The notes below the pieces were generated by a model. That model had not been told where the DNA came from, did not search any database, and was given only the letters and a program-made list of their open reading frames with translations. Of a stretch of 64,000 nt of DNA, positions 23,901 to 35,943 are shown piece after piece. This stretch comes from Evernia prunastri. Taxonomy: Eukaryota > Ascomycota > Lecanoromycetes > Lecanorales > Parmeliaceae. Numbering within the stretch: position 1 is the first letter of the stretch; each line of letters starts with the position of its first letter. A program made the translations under genes and the position numbers. The DNA lies in NCBI GenBank assembly GCA_003184365.1, contig NKYR01000102.1, positions 91,622-155,621 of the forward strand. Direction: 5' to 3'.

Positions 23901-26900
23901 ATGATGGCATCCCACCAGACTGCCCAGGATGCGTGGACTCGGGCGAAGGAACGATGTATGGAAGATCTCACTGACGAAGAGAAGCAATTGTACCTGCACG
24001 CGTCTCCAGAGATGATTCTCTACGATGCCAGTGCAGCTGAAAAGAGGCATGGGGCTAGTAGTACAAGTCGCGGGCTGATGAATAGGCTCCAACCCTTCGT
24101 TGCCGAACTCGAACAGTTTGGGCAAGCACTCGATGTGTACTCGAATTGAGCCCACTATGGGGTAGCATCAGGATCCTACTCATGGTAAGACCTTCCTTTG
24201 AAAGCTCACTTGAATCACATATTAATTCTGCAAACCTTTTTAAGATCGCACGCGAGTTTATAAATTACTTTGAGAAGCTTGTGGAGATTTTCACGAGGAT
24301 CGGCGACGTACTGCCGCGATTCAAGGTTTACGAGAAACTATTCCCCAACCACGAAAGCCTCACACATGCTCTCTCCGATGCCTATGTGGACATCATTGTG
24401 TTCTGCTCGGATGCCAAGGCTGTGTTTCGCCGTGGACAACGAGCCTCCTTGACCGGCCCAAAGGTTGGATTCAAACTGATGTGGAAGTCATTCGATGGAC
24501 AATTTGGCCAACAGCTGGACAAGTTCCGCAATCATCGAAAGAATGTAGAGAAACAAGCCGGTTTGTCGCACATGATCGAGGCGGCGGATGCTAGAGCTCT
24601 TGCCCTGGCTAACCAGCTACAACTTGAGAAATTGAAGAAAGGTCAGCACTTCGTAACCGAATGTGAATGCATTAAATGTTGAATGATGTTAGAAACCGAA
24701 TACCATAAGATTATCGCCATGATATCATCCATCGACGTTGAAGCAAAACACAGAAGACTTCAAGGTCTACGTTTCGACGGGACTGGAGAGTGGTTACTCC
24801 AGGATGGCAGGTATAGAGAGTGGAAGAATGTTTCAAGATCGTCTTCCTTATGCTGCCATGGTATACGTAAGTTTGGTCTGACCTCGTTGTATACCCTTAA
24901 GAAAGCTACACTGACACAATGAGCATAACTTACAGCTGGGTCAGGCAAGAGCGTGCTAGCGTATGTATATACATGTGTTTCCTGCATGAAACAGCTACTC
25001 ATGGGCATTCGGCTTTAGGTCACGAATCATTGACGACCTTTTGGTCACTGCGACTGCCCCTCAAGTTGCGATTACATACTACTATTGCGACGACGCAGAT
25101 CAAAGAACGCTGCAGACAGACCGAATACTGGGAACTATAATGAAGCAACTTATTCCGGAAGATCAGATTTCCGAGGAGGTCGAGTCGCAAATCCAGCGAG
25201 CCTACAAATATGGTCAACGAACTCCAGGACCCTATGAACTAACGGAATTAGTATGCTCCCTGATACAGCTGCGTTCTATCGTCTACATCGTTCTCGATGG
25301 CCTCGATGAATGCGAGAAGCAGTCTAGACAGGATATCCTTAGCTTCTTGGACCGCCTATCAATGCTTGCAAAGGCTTCTGTCCGCACACTCGTCTCTTGC
25401 CGCGACGAGGATCAGCTCTTGCGGGCACTAAACTCGTACCCTCGGGTACAGCTGACAGCTGCAGTACTGGAGAATGACATCAAGTCATTTGTAGAGGGAT
25501 CGGTCACGTCTAGGATACAAACCGGGCAATTGACGTTACGAAATCCGGACCTTCAGCATCATATTGTGCGAGAACTTGCCAGTAAATCGCATGGAATGTG
25601 AGTTTCAAAGCACACATATAGGGCCGTTCAGGCTGACTTTGCAGGTTCCTATGGGTTTTCTTTCAGCTGGATGACCTTTGTGAGGCACTTTCTGACGCAA
25701 TGATTCGGCAAGTTCTACGGGATCTGCCAGTCGGCCTTGTCCAAACATACGAGAGAATACTGCTGAAGATCAGCAAGAGTCCTCTAGTCAAACAAGAGAT
25801 TGCGCTGAGGATATTCAGATGGACTATCTGCTCTCGGCGTCCGATGAAAGCTGAGGAACTCCAAGAGGCTGTCGCTTTTGATAGCTCCGATGTGTCTTGG
25901 GACGAAGATAAGATACCGGATGATCGAGACATGCAGAGGCTTGTTGGTTCGTGATGTAGAGGATAGGACTGTTCGTTTTGCGCATCACACTGTGCAACAG
26001 TACCTGCTCTCTGCACCTGTAATCAGGGAGCAAGGGGGTTCACACATTGCTGTATCGTCTCGTTCCAAAGCCGAGGCTTTTGTTGGGCAAGTTTGTGTCA
26101 CTGACCTCTGTTTTGCCGACTTCGAGACTCAGGTTGCACTTCGACCATCGCATGTACAGCCCGAGCCCCTCGATATGCTCAAGGTTGGCGGACCAGCCAG
26201 GATCCCTACTGTCCTTGGGATTGGAAGATCATTATTCGAGATTCCATACCGTTTACTTGGTGGAAAGCGTACCACAGCATCCCTTGACATTGATTATAGC
26301 AAGTACCTACCGCCAAATAGACGGCCCCCGGTCTCATCCAACCTAGTGGAAAAATATCGCCTACTCGAGTACATTGTGGAATTTTGGATGGATCACACAA
26401 AAGAGCTGGACCCTGCTGTCGATGCCAAACTTCGGCATTTAGTGATGTACAGAACGCTACCATTTGAAATTCGGCCATGGGGACCAAATGAACATTTTGG
26501 TCCATATGGTTGCGCCGTATGCCAGGATCCCACAAAAACCAAGGAGCTACCGTTCATGTCATTGTTTCATTATGCTGCTCAGGCCGGCCACTGGACTCTA
26601 ATGGAAGACCTTGTTGTGGAGTACTGTCGGCATCAAGTACCTACGAACGAAACGCTCTTGATTGCTTGCCGTGAAGGCCAAGATTTGATAGTCAAAAATC
26701 TCATGCGGCAAATCGAATTTGACATTTCGGACGGCCGGGCGGTGAATGCAGCTGTCGCTGCAGGGCATGCTCATGTGTTAAAGCACCCGATGGAACTTAG
26801 TGAAACCAGCCCTAGCGATTCACGCTACGACGTCCCTGCCAACGCGGCTTCACTGTTGAACGTGGCTGCAACCAATGGAAACGAGGAAATAGTTGATACC

Positions 26901-27878
26901 ATCTTCACTTACTGTCGTTCGAAAGATTTCAAGTGTGCTAAAGATTCCGTCTATATCAATAAGAAAGATGAGCCTAGCGGCCGTAATGCGTTTTTTTCGG
27001 CAGTAATGAGTGGCCATGAGAACATTGTTAGAAAATTTCTTGCAAAGGGTGCGGAGATCAGCCGCTATGGAACCACAGCCATCCACCTCGCTGCAGATTA
27101 CGGACACCAAGGGGTAGTGAGGGTGTTATTAGATTTTGCTATCAATCACGCGGATGGCAATGAAGACGTTGAGACTTGCTATATCAATATTGGGAAGAAG
27201 ACGAGCGAAACTTACGCCCAGGCTCTGCTTCGGTCTTTCGACCATATGGATCATATTCCCTTGCACAAGGCGGCAAGAAACGGAGATGTCGCAATGGTAA
27301 ACTTACTGCTTGAATATCTCCCTCATACTGAATTAAGAACCCGGAATCATCTTTATCCTATGAAGCTTATGGATGGATTAACAGCTGTACATTTCGCAGT
27401 TAAAGCTGGCCATCTGTTCGCTCTCAGAGCTCTCGTTGACAAAGGAGCTGAAATCGCTGCTCAGAATAGCCAGGGATGGCATGTTTTACATTTCGCGGCA
27501 GCTGAAGGGCATGAAGCAGTGGTGAGGTATCTACTGGAAAGTGGCGCACAGCCCCACGCAGTAGCAACGGATGGTACGAAAGCTCTCCACCTTGCCGTGA
27601 GTGAAGGCCACGGTGGGGTAGTGCGAGCTCTTTTGGATGTTCAACCTGAAAATCGGGATAATGGATACTCCCTTGAGGAAGAATGGGACTTTTGGGAAGT
27701 AGGGGCGAAGAACGGAAAGGAATCGGTACTGCGTGCTTTGTTTGAATGCAGCGGCAGTCGTGATATTCGTGTCCAAGTGGGATGGCTGAAGTCTGCTTTA
27801 AACACTGCCAAGCGCGAGAAGCAGAGTGGTGCCGTCGAGTTACTCGAGTCTTTTCTGAAAGAGATTTCGCATAGATGA
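23901..27878 (+). pseudogene. NACHT-ankyrin STAND (NLR-like) protein with two frame breaks
   Basis: A complete fungal NLR-like layout. N-terminal STAND-associated domain (WTRAKERCMEDLTDEEK; SPLWGSIRILLM; YFEKLVEIFTRIGDVLPRFKVYEKLF; FRNHRKNVEKQAGLSHMI). NACHT with Walker A PGSGKSVLA and Walker B VYIVLDGLDEC. A winged-helix-like segment (LPVGLVQTYERILLKI; FAHHTVQQYLLS). Then at least five ankyrin repeats (GTTAIHLAADYGHQGVVRVLL; GWHVLHFAAAEGHEAVVRYLL). Exons: 23901-24184, 24245-24641, 24693-24866, 24936-24960, 25019-25597, 25645-27878. Introns restore frame everywhere except near 24147 (YSN to LSPLWG) and near 25915 (DEDKIP to RMIETC), where the frame slips by one. Such proteins act in heterokaryon incompatibility and innate-type recognition. 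Either it is inactivated or two indels are assembly errors. Confidence 0.8.
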
Positions 27879-29594
27879 ATGAGCTTCGACGGGTCAGGAT
27901 AGTGTCACATACACGAAGATACGAGTTTTGCAAACCTTCGATCATGTGATGTGCGAGTCAGAAGTCTGACACCCACTGCCTTCGCATAGAACGGCGTAGA
28001 GGTACTGTGAAAACGAATTTCTTACTGGACATAGATCAGTACCTACCTAGTCATCCCTTGTCGAGATACTTCGGCAATGGAAGGAAAGCTTCAAGTCGAA
28101 GGAAAAAAAGAAAGGCACTCGACCCTCGGGCTTGGGAAAGCACCCTGATGGCAACATGAATGATTCCCCTCCGTACGATGCCTTTCTTTCGATCCAGCCT
28201 ACAAAAACATAGTGCCCTCCCCCTTCGCTTCAGAAACCAACACGCGCTCCCACCGCGTTGATATCTGCCTCTCGCCCCTTTCCCCTCCCCCCTAGCCGTA
28301 CGTAGGACATACTCTCATTACCCAGCTCGCCACTTGTTGCCTAAATCTATCTGCCTTCCCAACAACATAAACCACCAAGCTACACGCAGCCATATTCGTC
28401 GTCTGCGCGCGCGCGCGTGCCGGGATCGCCGCACTGCTCGCTATGTTTTCGAGACTTACCGTCTTGCTATTGCTGTTATCGTAAGATTCCTCTCGAGCGT
28501 GGGTTTCTTGCAATGTTGATGTCGTAGTCTGGAGGTGTGGGTGGGATAGGTCTTGGAGTATGTGCTGAACGGGTCTTATAGATGGTGTTTGTGGGCTCTG
28601 GCGCGATGGGCTGGGTAGGTGGTGCTGGGATGGACGGGGTTGGACGGGGTTTTTGGAGGGTGGGTGGCCGGTGCGTGGGATGTTTCTTGGGTTTCTGTGG
28701 TTTCGGTACGGTGGGTTGGAGAAGTGGGTGCGTGGAGAGGTCGTATTGGTACGTTTTGGAGTTGGAAAGAAGCATGGGCTGGAATCTGCACCAGAGGTTG
28801 TGGAGGGATCGTCGTGGATTCTGCTGTGATGGCGATGAGAGGCTAATATAGGATCATATGAGAGGGTCTGGGTCTGAAGGATGATGGAGGTGGATTCGTG
28901 GGGGAAGTGTCAGGATGTGTTCTGGTGGTGTGAACATAGGGTTTCTTTTGGCGTGCACTGGACTGATTGATTGATTGATGGGGTGTAGGTGTAGAGGGGA
29001 GATAAAAGGGGAGGGAAGGTGTGCTTAGTAGTGAATAGGGGGAAGACAGGGGTCAGATCGGTCTCAGTGATTCGAAAGATACGAGGACTGCGTCAAGAAT
29101 GGTCAGGATGGTCGTTATAACGAATTATGATTGTGTAACATAGTGGAAATATAGAATGGCCCATCAAAACTTCTCACTGTGGACTTGACTCTCATAGCCC
29201 AAAAGATCGCTCGCACCCAAGTCTGCAGCCCGGTCCAGCCATCACAAAGATCACCAGGTCTTGTAAGTTTTTCGTATCTTATGGCTGGATTGTCGAGTCA
29301 GTCTGACCGTGCCGTCTCCGTGTGCTTTCCTGGATTTTCCTGACTCTGATTGAAGCACTACATCGCCAGACATCTGTACTGATTATGAGATTTTCTCAGC
29401 GGACTGATGAAAGCCAGTGTTTGATCCGAAGGGCTAGAACCTGCCTCCTCTCACGACTGGGGAGTCGCGAGACTCAGATCATAACATAGCCGTACTAGCC
29501 CGTAGTTGCTCGACGGGTCCTATCAATGGAATTATCTTCTTCAGCGATATGGCGGATAGAGCGGAGTAGTGATCTAAGGCCCAATGTTGCTATC
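27879..29594. other. Intergenic with simple-sequence tracts
   Basis: Contains a CG dinucleotide run at 28403-28417, G/T-rich low-complexity sequence at 28520-28750 that creates spurious proline-rich frames on the minus strand, and a TGAT tandem run near 28965-28980. No supported gene. Confidence 0.45.
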
Positions 29595-32151
29595 CTAGAG
29601 GAGAATGGTTGAATTGTCTGGGAGGGATTTGCTGTTATGGACTGCACATTCGACGCAGGTATTCGGTCCCCCCAGCCTAACCTTATTAAAGGTCTGGTCC
29701 CCTTCCCATTGTCCGATTTTGTCAAGATTACATAAAACTTCAAGTTGAAGCCACCGTGCAGCAGGATTGTCCGAGACGTAGAAGAAGCGCCTTGGGTGTT
29801 CCTTGATCTCGAAGACCCTTTCTGACTGATGGGACTCCCTCATGCTGATGGGCTTCGCAACCACGGGTAGAATAAAGTTGATATCAACAAGATTGTCGAT
29901 TGACGAAAGCTTGCTTGCCGTCGCATCAATTTGCTTGGACGTCAAATTCGATATTCCGCGCTTAGGCTTATCGCATTGACAAGAAGGAAGTCTGGGAGAC
30001 CTAATGGACCATTCCAGCATCTTCCGAAGTCCATATCGACACGTGAGACTACGCATACGGTGAAAAGTAAAACTCTGCGCGACTTGAAATGCATCAGAAT
30101 GATGGCCGACAAGAGTCACGCCCCTTTCCGCCGTACTTGCTCCTCGCACTAAAGGGGGAAGTCCATCAAATGTCCTAATCTTTGAATCTTCGACATCCAA
30201 GAAACTTTGTGGGCCATCAATAATGCGAGTCCTACGGAGGCCTCGGCGAGAAGGTACTCCGTGCACTAATCGTAGTGTATGGAGAGACACGTCAGAAGGG
30301 TCAACGGCATCTATAGAGTCAAAAAAGACACTCCAACCCCAGGCACTCACAAGGATGGCAGGCTCGACATAGTCGTCATGGGACATGTGGCGACCCAATA
30401 ACAGGAAGGATAGGATTTTGAATGACTGAAGTAGGTTTGGTTGTCCCTGATTAGAGCTCAGGTAACACGTTGTAGAACCTCTGAAAATCTCTGTAGATAT
30501 CGCTTTTAAGAGTATAGATGGGAGATTCAGAGTGAGAGGTAGTTGCCTACACCTCTCAAGGTCGTCTTCAGGGATCCTGGCAAACGCGATGAGGATAGCA
30601 ATTAGAGTGGGCATTTTTCCGTCTTGGTCTTGATCTACATTCAGGGTAAAGGCAGACTCTGGGATAGAGAATGTCGTGCTTTCGTCAAGAGCGAAGAGGA
30701 ATCGACCAGCGCTAAGTATCTTGGTCTCAGAAGGATAAAAAGATGTATTCATGTGCGAGGGAATAAAAGCTTGGACAAGCTTGACACTTTGGGAAATCAC
30801 CCACTGTGCGCGTCTTTGCAACTCTTCCTCAGGGCGATTCGCAGCTTGAAGGTACATCGCACCCCATCCGTAAGCCTCAGCTCTGTGTTCATAGCTTTCC
30901 AACGCAATTTTGGTCGTCGTACAAAGTAAACAGAGGTTCCTGCGGTTCCAAGGGATCCATTAATGATACACCCACGTTTTGGCTATGGCTTGGCTCGACC
31001 ACTAGGCAGTATCGGGCATCGCCAAAGTAGATTTTAATTCCTTGGAAATCTATCGTCAAACTTAGGCCAAGAATATGATGACACCATACGACAATGGTGC
31101 AGATGCCAGTGTCGCATCTCAGATGTAAGAGTCTGTGCTCTGGGAAGCTCTGCAAAGATCGCAACCACAGAATGAGCCCCTGTAGCAGAGAAAGTGGTAA
31201 AGATCGGTATTTGACGGAGTCGGGGAAATTTCCCTCGGAATGATCTGATGTCATCATTCCATCGCGGGAATTGTGACGACAGGCCAAAGCCTTGCGTATC
31301 TTGGCCTCGGCGGCTTCGTACAATATAGCCCACCGAAAGGCCGCCGTCTGCTGCTGGCAAGCTCGAATTGTTCCCAACAACGACACGTAGTCGGGCACAA
31401 TTCCTACATCGGCATTCGATTCCTTCACAATATTCTCCATTGCTTCCACTATGGCATTTGCTAGCGACTCGTCCTCGTGCGCAAAGGCCAGCGCAGAAAG
31501 CTGAATGACCATCGAGAAAAGAGCCGGGTTTTTCAGTGCCTCCTGCACTGTAGGCCCACTTCCAGACTCCAAGATGATATCAAGATACCTCGATATCACA
31601 TTTTGATCGGACTTGGCAACCATTTCCCGGAAATGGAATTTGATGACCGGGTCAATGCGGTGCCTTCCGAGAAGGCTGGCCAATTTCGTTTCTGTAATGA
31701 AGTCTGAGCCTGATCTTTTGATGGCATCGATCAGAGCCAGGGAGCCGACTGCTGACATGGCCTGGCTAATGGGATTGACGACATTGGTGAGCTCCAGACT
31801 CCGCTGAAATTGCGCGGGTAAAACCATTGTGATCTTTTTGTCGCTACCAGGGCCCACACTGAAGATGAACGCAGTAAACCGCGGCAAGACCTTGCCTAAC
31901 AGCACTGCGGGAGTGATTTCTACGGAGAAAGATTGACTGGCGGCGGAGCGTAGGGTCCTTGTTTTCAGTACGTGCGCTCTAAGGGAACCTTTGCGAGGTC
32001 CCTCGCCGATAGACTTCGTCTCAAGACTGGCGTTATGCCTCCCACTAGAGCCGTTCAGGATATCCGGTGCATATCCACGCCTAGAAAGAAAAGTCGTGCG
32101 TTGATTGAAAGTTTGTGTGAAAGAGTCCCTTGCGGATCCTGCTTGGTCTGA
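29595..32151 (-). pseudogene. Conserved-looking fungal protein of unknown function, frameshifted
   Basis: Two long minus-strand frames overlap by 14 bases at 30889-30902. The first is open from 32151 to 30889 (VLLGKVLPRFTAFIFSVG, SLALIDAIKRSG, LGTIRACQQQTAAFRWAI, HLRCDTGICTIVVWCHHILGL). The second runs from 30902 to 29595 (RAEAYGWGAMYLQAANRP and so on). They read as one protein of more than 800 residues. Deleting one base from the AAAA at the junction (DDQN) would merge them, so a homopolymer sequencing error is a real alternative to pseudogenisation. I recall the layout from uncharacterised fungal proteins but cannot name a domain. The 5' end is unresolved: another same-frame opening (32682-32155), with a hydrophobic FWIGFHSTQTMFTMIG start, is separated only by one TGA. 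Confidence 0.5.
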
Positions 32152-34227
32152 TCAATGTAGATAGCGTACTGTAGGAATTCCAGGATTCAAAATCCGCGAA
32201 AAGATAGTTGAGGTCAAGATGCACCAAAGAATGATCCTGAGGCTGGCTCGACGTACGTGCTTCGAGTAGTGCGTGGGTTGGAGATAAGTCGATGTCTTCT
32301 GACTACTCCGCCGTTGATGCCTTGAGGTACACTCCGCGGCCGAGTCAGCCTTGGGCACGCCGGAAGAAAGATAAGGAAGCTGAGCCCCACCATGACAAGG
32401 CTGAACATATGCAGGCTGCTGATGGTGGGTACGGAAATGGTTAGCGAAGAGTCGCTTGTGTGACCACATACAGTTGGGCCGATGCACAGCCGCGCACCGG
32501 AGATCTTGGAGTGAAAACGAGAGGCAGAAGGCCCAGTATGTATACATTCTCCCTGCCTCGGGCTCGAGACTCGGGACGTCAGGCATGGAGCCTATCATGG
32601 TAAACATTGTCTGTGTGCTGTGAAACCCAATCCAAAATGCTCCAAGCGGGCTGCCGACGCGGTGTCGTGATATGGGCGCCAAGGCCGGGCGTCATGTGAC
32701 CTTGACTCCTGTAAAAGATCTCATTCTCTCAAAAAGCGAAGCGAAGCCAAATCGAAGAGGCTGAGTCGGTACTGCGCAGTTTCCACCAGATTTTCTTTCC
32801 CTAAGGCCTACAAGCAAAGAGCTCAAGTGTCTATCTGCGGGACGAGACTTTGGTTCTGGTCCTCATTAGCCTTCACATATCGTTCTACAGTCACCAACAC
32901 AGCTGGAATCGTGTAGAACGTTGTCGCGGGGTCTCAACACCGGGGCCATAAGCTCCCGAGAAGGCAGATGTAGTCCCCAATGCCAATGAGTTTCCCAAAC
33001 AGCCTAGACGACCACACGCCGAGGTTGTTTCAAATGAGAACCGTCAGGAAAATGCTGGTGCAGGAGTGTGATTTCACCGAAACCGGCCATGCGGCCTAAC
33101 GTGGCTGCACTCGACGGACGGAATACTTCGAATAATGACCTTTGGAATCATTGGATCTCAAGCCTTGTGTATATACATACACCGGTCGAGGCTTCCCGAA
33201 TGAGCGGCCTAATCATAAGTCTCTTCATTGTCAAGAATCAAGCCGTCTCATATGAACGAAAATTTTAAAGCATTCACTTTGCAAACTACATCACTCCCAG
33301 CCGAACTTTCCTCGCTCTGCGCATCCCGCTCATATCCACTCTTCTCCCTCGCTCCCTCCCTCCCTCTCTCCGACCCACTACCCCTTGACCTGGCCTCCCC
33401 TCCCCCCACCTCCATTCCGCCCCTACAAAAGCCTCAACCGGTAACGAACCATCCCAACAGCGCGTTTACCGCTAGCTCGCCAGATCAAACATCCATACTC
33501 TCTTGCCCTCTTTCGCCACCAAGACGCGAACGACTCGATATCGTATCCAAAACCCCCCTTCGGAGACTTGCGTCGTCGCTGGATAATACAGTAAGATTGC
33601 CGCTATTACTGGCGTGGCTGGGCTGGAGCAGATGGTGGAAGTGGGAGTCGGTGGAGGAGTGGGGTTTTTGACGCAAGCGGCGTTGAATTTTGACGTCGCG
33701 GTTGAGGTTTGGGTGAGAGGGATTGGCGTAAAGCGGCACAACCTTGGGAGGGGGGCCTTTGCTTGATTGTGATGTTGCAGCCATTAGAAGTAGTTGAGGA
33801 GAGAGGGTGATGTGATGGGAAATTGAGTAGTAGATAAGTACTATATATGTTAAGACCTTTGTGTCTGAGATAGATGGGATATTTGCCCTGTCAGAAGGTC
33901 AAGTGCTTCGGAGGTGCATCCCAATACACTTGGGATTCAGGCTGGTCTCCGTGATTGAAGAGACAGGCGGGACGGCTTTGGTGATCGTTCCGAATAAATT
34001 AGAAGGGCGATCACGAGGTAAATAATCAATTAAATTGTAGGCCTGCAAGAGTTCGACCACTTGCCTAGCCAGTCTGGAGACCTAAGTTGTGTCTATGCAG
34101 GTAGACTTGCCAATTCTCCATGAATATAGCGACTGCATTGGCCTGAACTGTGGGGAAATAGGACCAAGATACCTCTGGGAAGCAGGAAGATGGCGACAGT
34201 GAGATTTTGAGTAGGTCTGCCGAGGAA
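32152..34227. other. Mostly intergenic; possible 5' exon of the preceding gene
   Basis: 32155-32682 on the minus strand may hold the first exon(s) of the gene ending at 29595; a GTATGT donor sits in it near 32470. From 32700 to 34227 no gene is supported. A 99-codon minus-strand ORF at 33485-33784 starts plausibly but has no family resemblance. CT-rich sequence lies at 33330-33420. Confidence 0.4.
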
Positions 34228-35229
34228 TCACTTGCGGGATGTAAAGTCCCAGTAATCGTCCCATCCATCCCACGGAGCCGATGGATTCTCTGTCCGCACG
34301 TAATGCCACTTTCCCCTGAACTCTCGTCGACTTAAATGGTAGAAGCGGGGGTCCCACACCGCCACGAAGTCTTTCCATTCTTCTGGGGTCATTTTTCGTT
34401 CTCCACAACCAGTCATTGCGTCGAGTTTGTCTCGCGCAATCTTCGCATTTTCCTTTTGAAGCTTCCACTCCCTTTCCCCATCCAACAAGTCCTGAATATC
34501 CGTTCCCTCTTTGTCTTCTTCGCTGTATGTATCCTCATCGATTGGAATACGGCCCTTCATCATTGCTGCACTGGCTCGGATGCGATATGAGACCGACTCC
34601 CTAGTCTCGCGAGGTTCCAGACCAGAAGGCAGGCGAGCGTAGGCTTTCACAGCTGGGACACGGGAGAACAGGTCCATGATGGAAGTTATATCATTGTTAT
34701 CCCATTCAGCAATCAACGGATAGTCTTCTTGCGGGTCTAGTAGGTCAAGGGCTTTGCCATTATGAGTCCATGCCGCCATCCGGTTACTGAGGAAGAAGAA
34801 AGAAATTTGCTGCAGCGGAGGGACACGACGCAGCTCTGCTCGGAGTTTTCGACAATGCCTCCAAATTTCGATTGCATCTGCCGGACGATCAGGGTGTGGG
34901 GGCCATATGCACACGCGAAGATGAGATATGGTACCGTAGTCCCTCGAACGCCCTTGTGCAATGAAGCAGGTCTCTGCGATTCCATCATATTCGATGCCTT
35001 GATGAGTGATCCGAAGAGTGATCGGCCACATTTGGACCATATCGAGGACTTCAGCACGGACTTGTTTGCTGACTCGTAGCAGCGGAGAGGGAGGATCTGG
35101 ATCTCTCCAACCACGATTAGGCCGTGGTCTTAGGTATGTTTCTTCCAGAGAAGGATGCTGAGAATCTAGAAGGCAGCGATAGTAGGTCTTGCGGCGTAAT
35201 TCAAGTGGAAGCCGTGACAGGGAACGACT
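34228..35229 (-). CDS. F-box/2EXR-like fungal protein, 5' exon not found
   Basis: Open frame of 333 codons on the minus strand, entered after a CAG acceptor at 35230. The start LSRLPLELRRKTYYRCLLDS followed by LLRVSKQVRAEVLDM is the standard beginning of fungal F-box/2EXR proteins (LPxELRxxIY, then LLxVSKQVxxE). The remainder has conserved-looking segments (ADAIEIWRHCRKLRAEL, ITSIMDLFSRVPAVKAYARLP) and a charged C-terminal part ending in GWDDYWDFTSRK. An upstream in-frame stop at 35238-35236 means the initiating ATG must lie on an earlier exon that I cannot place, or at the internal ATG near 35040. Likely cytosolic; function unknown. Confidence 0.6.
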   Translation of the reverse strand, partial: SRSLSRLPLELRRKTYYRCLLDSQHPSLEETYLRPRPNRGWRDPDPPSPLLRVSKQVRAEVLDMVQMWPITLRITHQGIEYDGIAETCFIAQGRSRDYGTISHLRVCIWPPHPDRPADAIEIWRHCRKLRAELRRVPPLQQISFFFLSNRMAAWTHNGKALDLLDPQEDYPLIAEWDNNDITSIMDLFSRVPAVKAYARLPSGLEPRETRESVSYRIRASAAMMKGRIPIDEDTYSEEDKEGTDIQDLLDGEREWKLQKENAKIARDKLDAMTGCGERKMTPEEWKDFVAVWDPRFYHLSRREFRGKWHYVRTENPSAPWDGWDDYWDFTSRK

Positions 35230-35745
35230 CTGACATTATTAGCTTCTGGTCCATCATGGTCGTGGCTGCTTCTATGGTGCTGTCGGAACAAGTAGCGTAG
35301 TGTTTTATGATCTTCATTCTGAGTTTAGATGGACAAAATATATTTTGAGATGGTAACGGTCAAAGGATTGAGTATTAATATGTGGACGAAGGGATTTATT
35401 GCATTATCTGAGAGTCACTAAATGCACCTTTTTTTCTTTGAATTTTGAATACAAAAACGTAGGGTAAGATACAAGGTATCTAACGTAAGATTTCAAGCGG
35501 GCCGATCCGAAGCTTGCTGCTTGAGGAATAGTAATTCTTTAGAAGAAGCTGTGGCAATTGGATGGACTCTGGAGTAATGAAGTAGCGTAGTGAGATGTTA
35601 AGATAGGAATACTACTACTTTATACTGCGAAATTTGTTTTGAGACTTGGCCAGTCATCAGATGGATCGCAAAGTGAAACGTGGCCTTCGACAATTATTAC
35701 TAATACATATAATTTTTTTTTTTGATGATGGGCTTTGATGGTCGG

Positions 35746-35783
35746 CTTGGTTTTGCACGAGTGTCAATTATCGTCCGCCGTAC
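35746..35783. mobile_element. Orphan end of the TIR transposon family seen at 48765-50170
   Basis: The 38 bases ending GTCCGCCGTAC match the right-hand inverted terminal repeat at 50133-50170 with only a few mismatches. No partner end is visible within several kilobases, so it is a relic or a truncated copy. It lies about 160 bp upstream of the start of the next gene. Confidence 0.7.
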
Positions 35784-35943
35784 ACAATTCCGCCCTAGAA
35801 AAAAAAAAAGAAAAAAAAAAAGAGTGGGGTCCGAAACTCTCTATATGAAGTATTCCCTTGCCCCATTTTCTTTTCTCTTCTCTTCTTTTCCTCCCCAGGT
35901 AAGTTTTCTGAACATTGTGATGGCTAATCGTGTTGGTGTAGAT

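Noticed and set aside
28476..28791. Proline/threonine-rich minus-strand ORFs
   Set aside because: They arise from G/T-rich simple sequence on the plus strand; all frames look similarly low in complexity.
33485..33784. 99-codon minus-strand ORF starting MAATSQSSKGPPP
   Set aside because: Plausible start, but no family resemblance, and competing open frames on the same strand; not enough to call a gene.
35722..35943. N-terminal extension of the unknown gene to ATG 35722
   Set aside because: It would translate a transposon end and poly(A) runs; a 5'UTR intron at 35899-35941 gives a cleaner start at 35944.
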